From JAHFUI01 sp041485905 (GTDB taxonomy: Bacteria > Acidobacteriota > Vicinamibacteria > Vicinamibacterales > CAVVIG01): a stretch of 23,083 bases of DNA. Position numbers and translations under genes: made by a program. Below, in pieces: positions 22,238-23,083 of this stretch. The stretch covers positions 1 through 23,083 of the forward strand of contig JBGPKK010000064.1 in the NCBI GenBank assembly GCA_041485905.1. Direction: 5' to 3'. The notes below the pieces were generated by a model. That model was not told the DNA's origin and made no database searches. It worked only from the letters and a program-made list of their open reading frames with translations. Numbering within the stretch: position 1 is the first letter of the stretch; each line of letters opens with the position of its first letter.

Positions 22238-22688
22238 GGACATCGCTTCTATTCCACACGAGCTGTCTGCCAACGAAGTCGTGTCGCGGCTGCTGTACAC
22301 GAAGAATCATTTCAGCCGCCCCCGGAACCGTCCCAAACCAGCAGCCTTCGATCCCTCGCCCTACAACGAGTTGTCCGCGATTCACATCACCGGGTTGAGC
22401 CATGCGGCGGTTTGGGACGTTGCGGTCAGCGCTTTCGGGGATCGACCTGGCCGCGATCAAATTCACGCACGGGCGGACATCCCGGTGGATGAATTGCTAG
22501 AGCTAAAACTCCGGGCAGTTCGAGACGACGACCGTTTTACGCGCCACACGTTGGTGCTGGGTTGGCCGGAGGTGGCGGATCCCAATCAGCGTAAGGAGCA
22601 ATGGAAAGAAATCTGCTTGGCGCTGAGTCAGTGCCCGCGAATCGAACTCGTACTTCCGCCATCGCCAATTGTTCGTCCGACAGGATAG
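22158..22688 (+). CDS. Unknown third protein of the TIGR04255 cassette
   Basis: This encodes 176 residues if the ATG at 22158 is used, which overlaps the previous gene by 80 bases. That start is uncertain: the first 28 residues (LAFLRLLLARCGNWLARRLK) may be an out-of-frame reading of the upstream gene. GTG 22281, or a rare ATC/ATT start after TAAGGA at 22236-22241, are alternatives. The conserved-looking part begins LSANEVVSRLLYTKNHFSR, continues with KPAAFDPSPYNELSAIHITGLS, and ends with FTRHTLVLGWPEVADP and a helix EQWKEICLALSQC. I recall this arrangement (R-x-L-[FY]-[ST]-K-x-x-F-S, then K-P-A-A-F, then H-x-x-x-x-GWP) from uncharacterised proteins. No enzymatic motif is recognised. It is the last gene of the cassette. 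Confidence 0.7.
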   Translation: MLAFLRLLLARCGNWLARRLKSVRPGKDIASIPHELSANEVVSRLLYTKNHFSRPRNRPKPAAFDPSPYNELSAIHITGLSHAAVWDVAVSAFGDRPGRDQIHARADIPVDELLELKLRAVRDDDRFTRHTLVLGWPEVADPNQRKEQWKEICLALSQCPRIELVLPPSPIVRPTG

Positions 22689-22905
22689 GAGCGCTTGTGG
22701 CGGCCTGAACAATGTTGTGCGAGCGCCGGTACGCGAGCAAGACTGAGACTGTCCGCTTTTTCTCCGCGTCCTGGTGCAGACAGGCCCCAATCAGCATCAA
22801 GGTCATGTGTGAAACAGGCCGGTTTTATTAGGGTAAATTGGGAGGAGCTGGTACTCCTCCCACCCATGAAGGGTCTTGCGACACGGGCCGCCGCAGACCA
22901 TCCAG
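22689..22905. other. Convergent intergenic gap
   Basis: About 217 bases lie between the last cassette gene (+) and the partial esterase gene (-). A short minus-strand frame (22537-22806) mostly runs antisense to the cassette gene and is not credible. The only clear structure is the hairpin at 22839-22862. Confidence 0.5.
22839..22862. terminator. Strong hairpin between convergent genes, possible terminator
   Basis: TGGGAGGAG and CTCCTCCCA are perfect 9-base arms around a 6-base loop. The stem lies 44 bases after the minus-strand esterase stop and about 150 bases after the plus-strand cassette stop. On the minus strand it is followed by AATTTACCC, a poor U-tract; none follows on the plus strand. 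It may be a weak or bidirectional terminator. Confidence 0.4.
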
Positions 22906-23083
22906 TCAGTGCCGCTTGTGAACGTTCTTGTTCACCCAGCCTAGGAGAACGTCCGCGATGTCGAGATTGCGGGCATCCAGCATCATCATGTGCGTCACGC
23001 CCAGGATTCCCATCTCGTCTAGCTTCAGATAGTCCGCCTTCGCAGATTTTTCCTTGCCGGCGTGCCGGGCGTTGATCGCGTTG
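22906..23083 (-). CDS. C-terminal part of a second secreted-type esterase (partial)
   Basis: The minus strand is open from the window edge to a TGA at 22908-22906, giving the last 58 residues of a protein whose start lies outside. The peptide includes KADYLKLDEMGILGVTHMMM, LDARNLDIADVLLGWVNKN and ends HKRH. The segment G-I-x-G-x-THMMMLD-x-x-N-x-x-IAD-x-x-x-x-W matches the C-terminus of the esterase at 6691-7686 (GIHGNTHMMMLD, then ADRIMAWI). The His of THMMM is a candidate catalytic residue. I therefore call it an alpha/beta-hydrolase paralogue; signal peptide and nucleophile are not visible in this window. Confidence 0.75.
   Translation of the reverse strand, partial: NAINARHAGKEKSAKADYLKLDEMGILGVTHMMMLDARNLDIADVLLGWVNKNVHKRH

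Noticed and set aside
22537..22806. Minus-strand frame of 89 codons in the convergent gap
   Set aside because: More than half is antisense to the cassette's third gene, and it lacks a ribosome site and motifs.

Overview
The window looks like a chromosomal segment from a GC-rich soil-type bacterium. Many secreted enzymes, PQQ beta-propeller dehydrogenases, DUF6152 proteins, a KGG stress protein and hairpin-type intergenic repeats together suggest an Acidobacteriota (Vicinamibacteria-like) or a similar uncultivated lineage such as Methylomirabilota/Rokubacteria. That placement is inference from gene content and by-eye composition; no marker gene was phylogenetically tested.

Left part (1-5384): a decayed remnant resembling the C-terminus of a RepB/ParB-type partition protein (-), a secreted carboxymuconolactone-decarboxylase-family protein (+), a secreted NHL-type beta-propeller protein (+), a gene-poor 0.5 kb gap, tRNA-Gln(CTG) (-) with a near-consensus promoter, a small KGG-repeat stress protein (-) and glutamyl-tRNA synthetase gltX (-). 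The gltX upstream region carries a hairpin running into three 22-bp tandem repeats that end at the next ATG.

Middle part (5385-14758): an FAD-dependent oxidoreductase and a secreted esterase (+, probable operon) converge on a minus-strand operon of an MFS transporter followed by the large and small subunits of an aconitase-X-type dehydratase. Divergent from the transporter is a paralogous IlvD/Edd-type dehydratase, followed closely by a DUF6152 protein, a secreted protein of unknown function and an orphan ModA-like periplasmic binding protein. The 114-bp divergent gap is packed with three inverted repeats. Two different Fe-S dehydratases, a transporter, an oxidoreductase and an esterase suggest catabolism of an imported hydroxy or sugar acid; the substrate cannot be read from the sequence.

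PQQ part (14755-20589): an alpha/beta hydrolase (-) whose nucleophile elbow has Ala instead of Ser is divergent from a three-gene periplasmic respiratory operon. This encodes a cytochrome c-PQQ propeller protein resembling polyvinyl-alcohol dehydrogenase, a XoxF-type PQQ alcohol dehydrogenase with the extra Asp that marks lanthanide dependence, and one polypeptide fusing a XoxJ-like binding protein to a XoxG-like cytochrome c. XoxF would oxidise an alcohol and pass electrons to the fused cytochrome.

Right part (20720-23083): a compact four-gene cassette with overlapping genes. It comprises a ribbon-helix-helix-like protein behind a promoter overlapped by a near-perfect 28-bp palindrome, a TIGR04255-family protein, and two proteins of unknown function. 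It looks like an autoregulated accessory module and is the best candidate for an undescribed system. After a short gap with a strong hairpin, the window ends inside a minus-strand esterase gene whose C-terminus resembles that of the esterase at 6691-7686.
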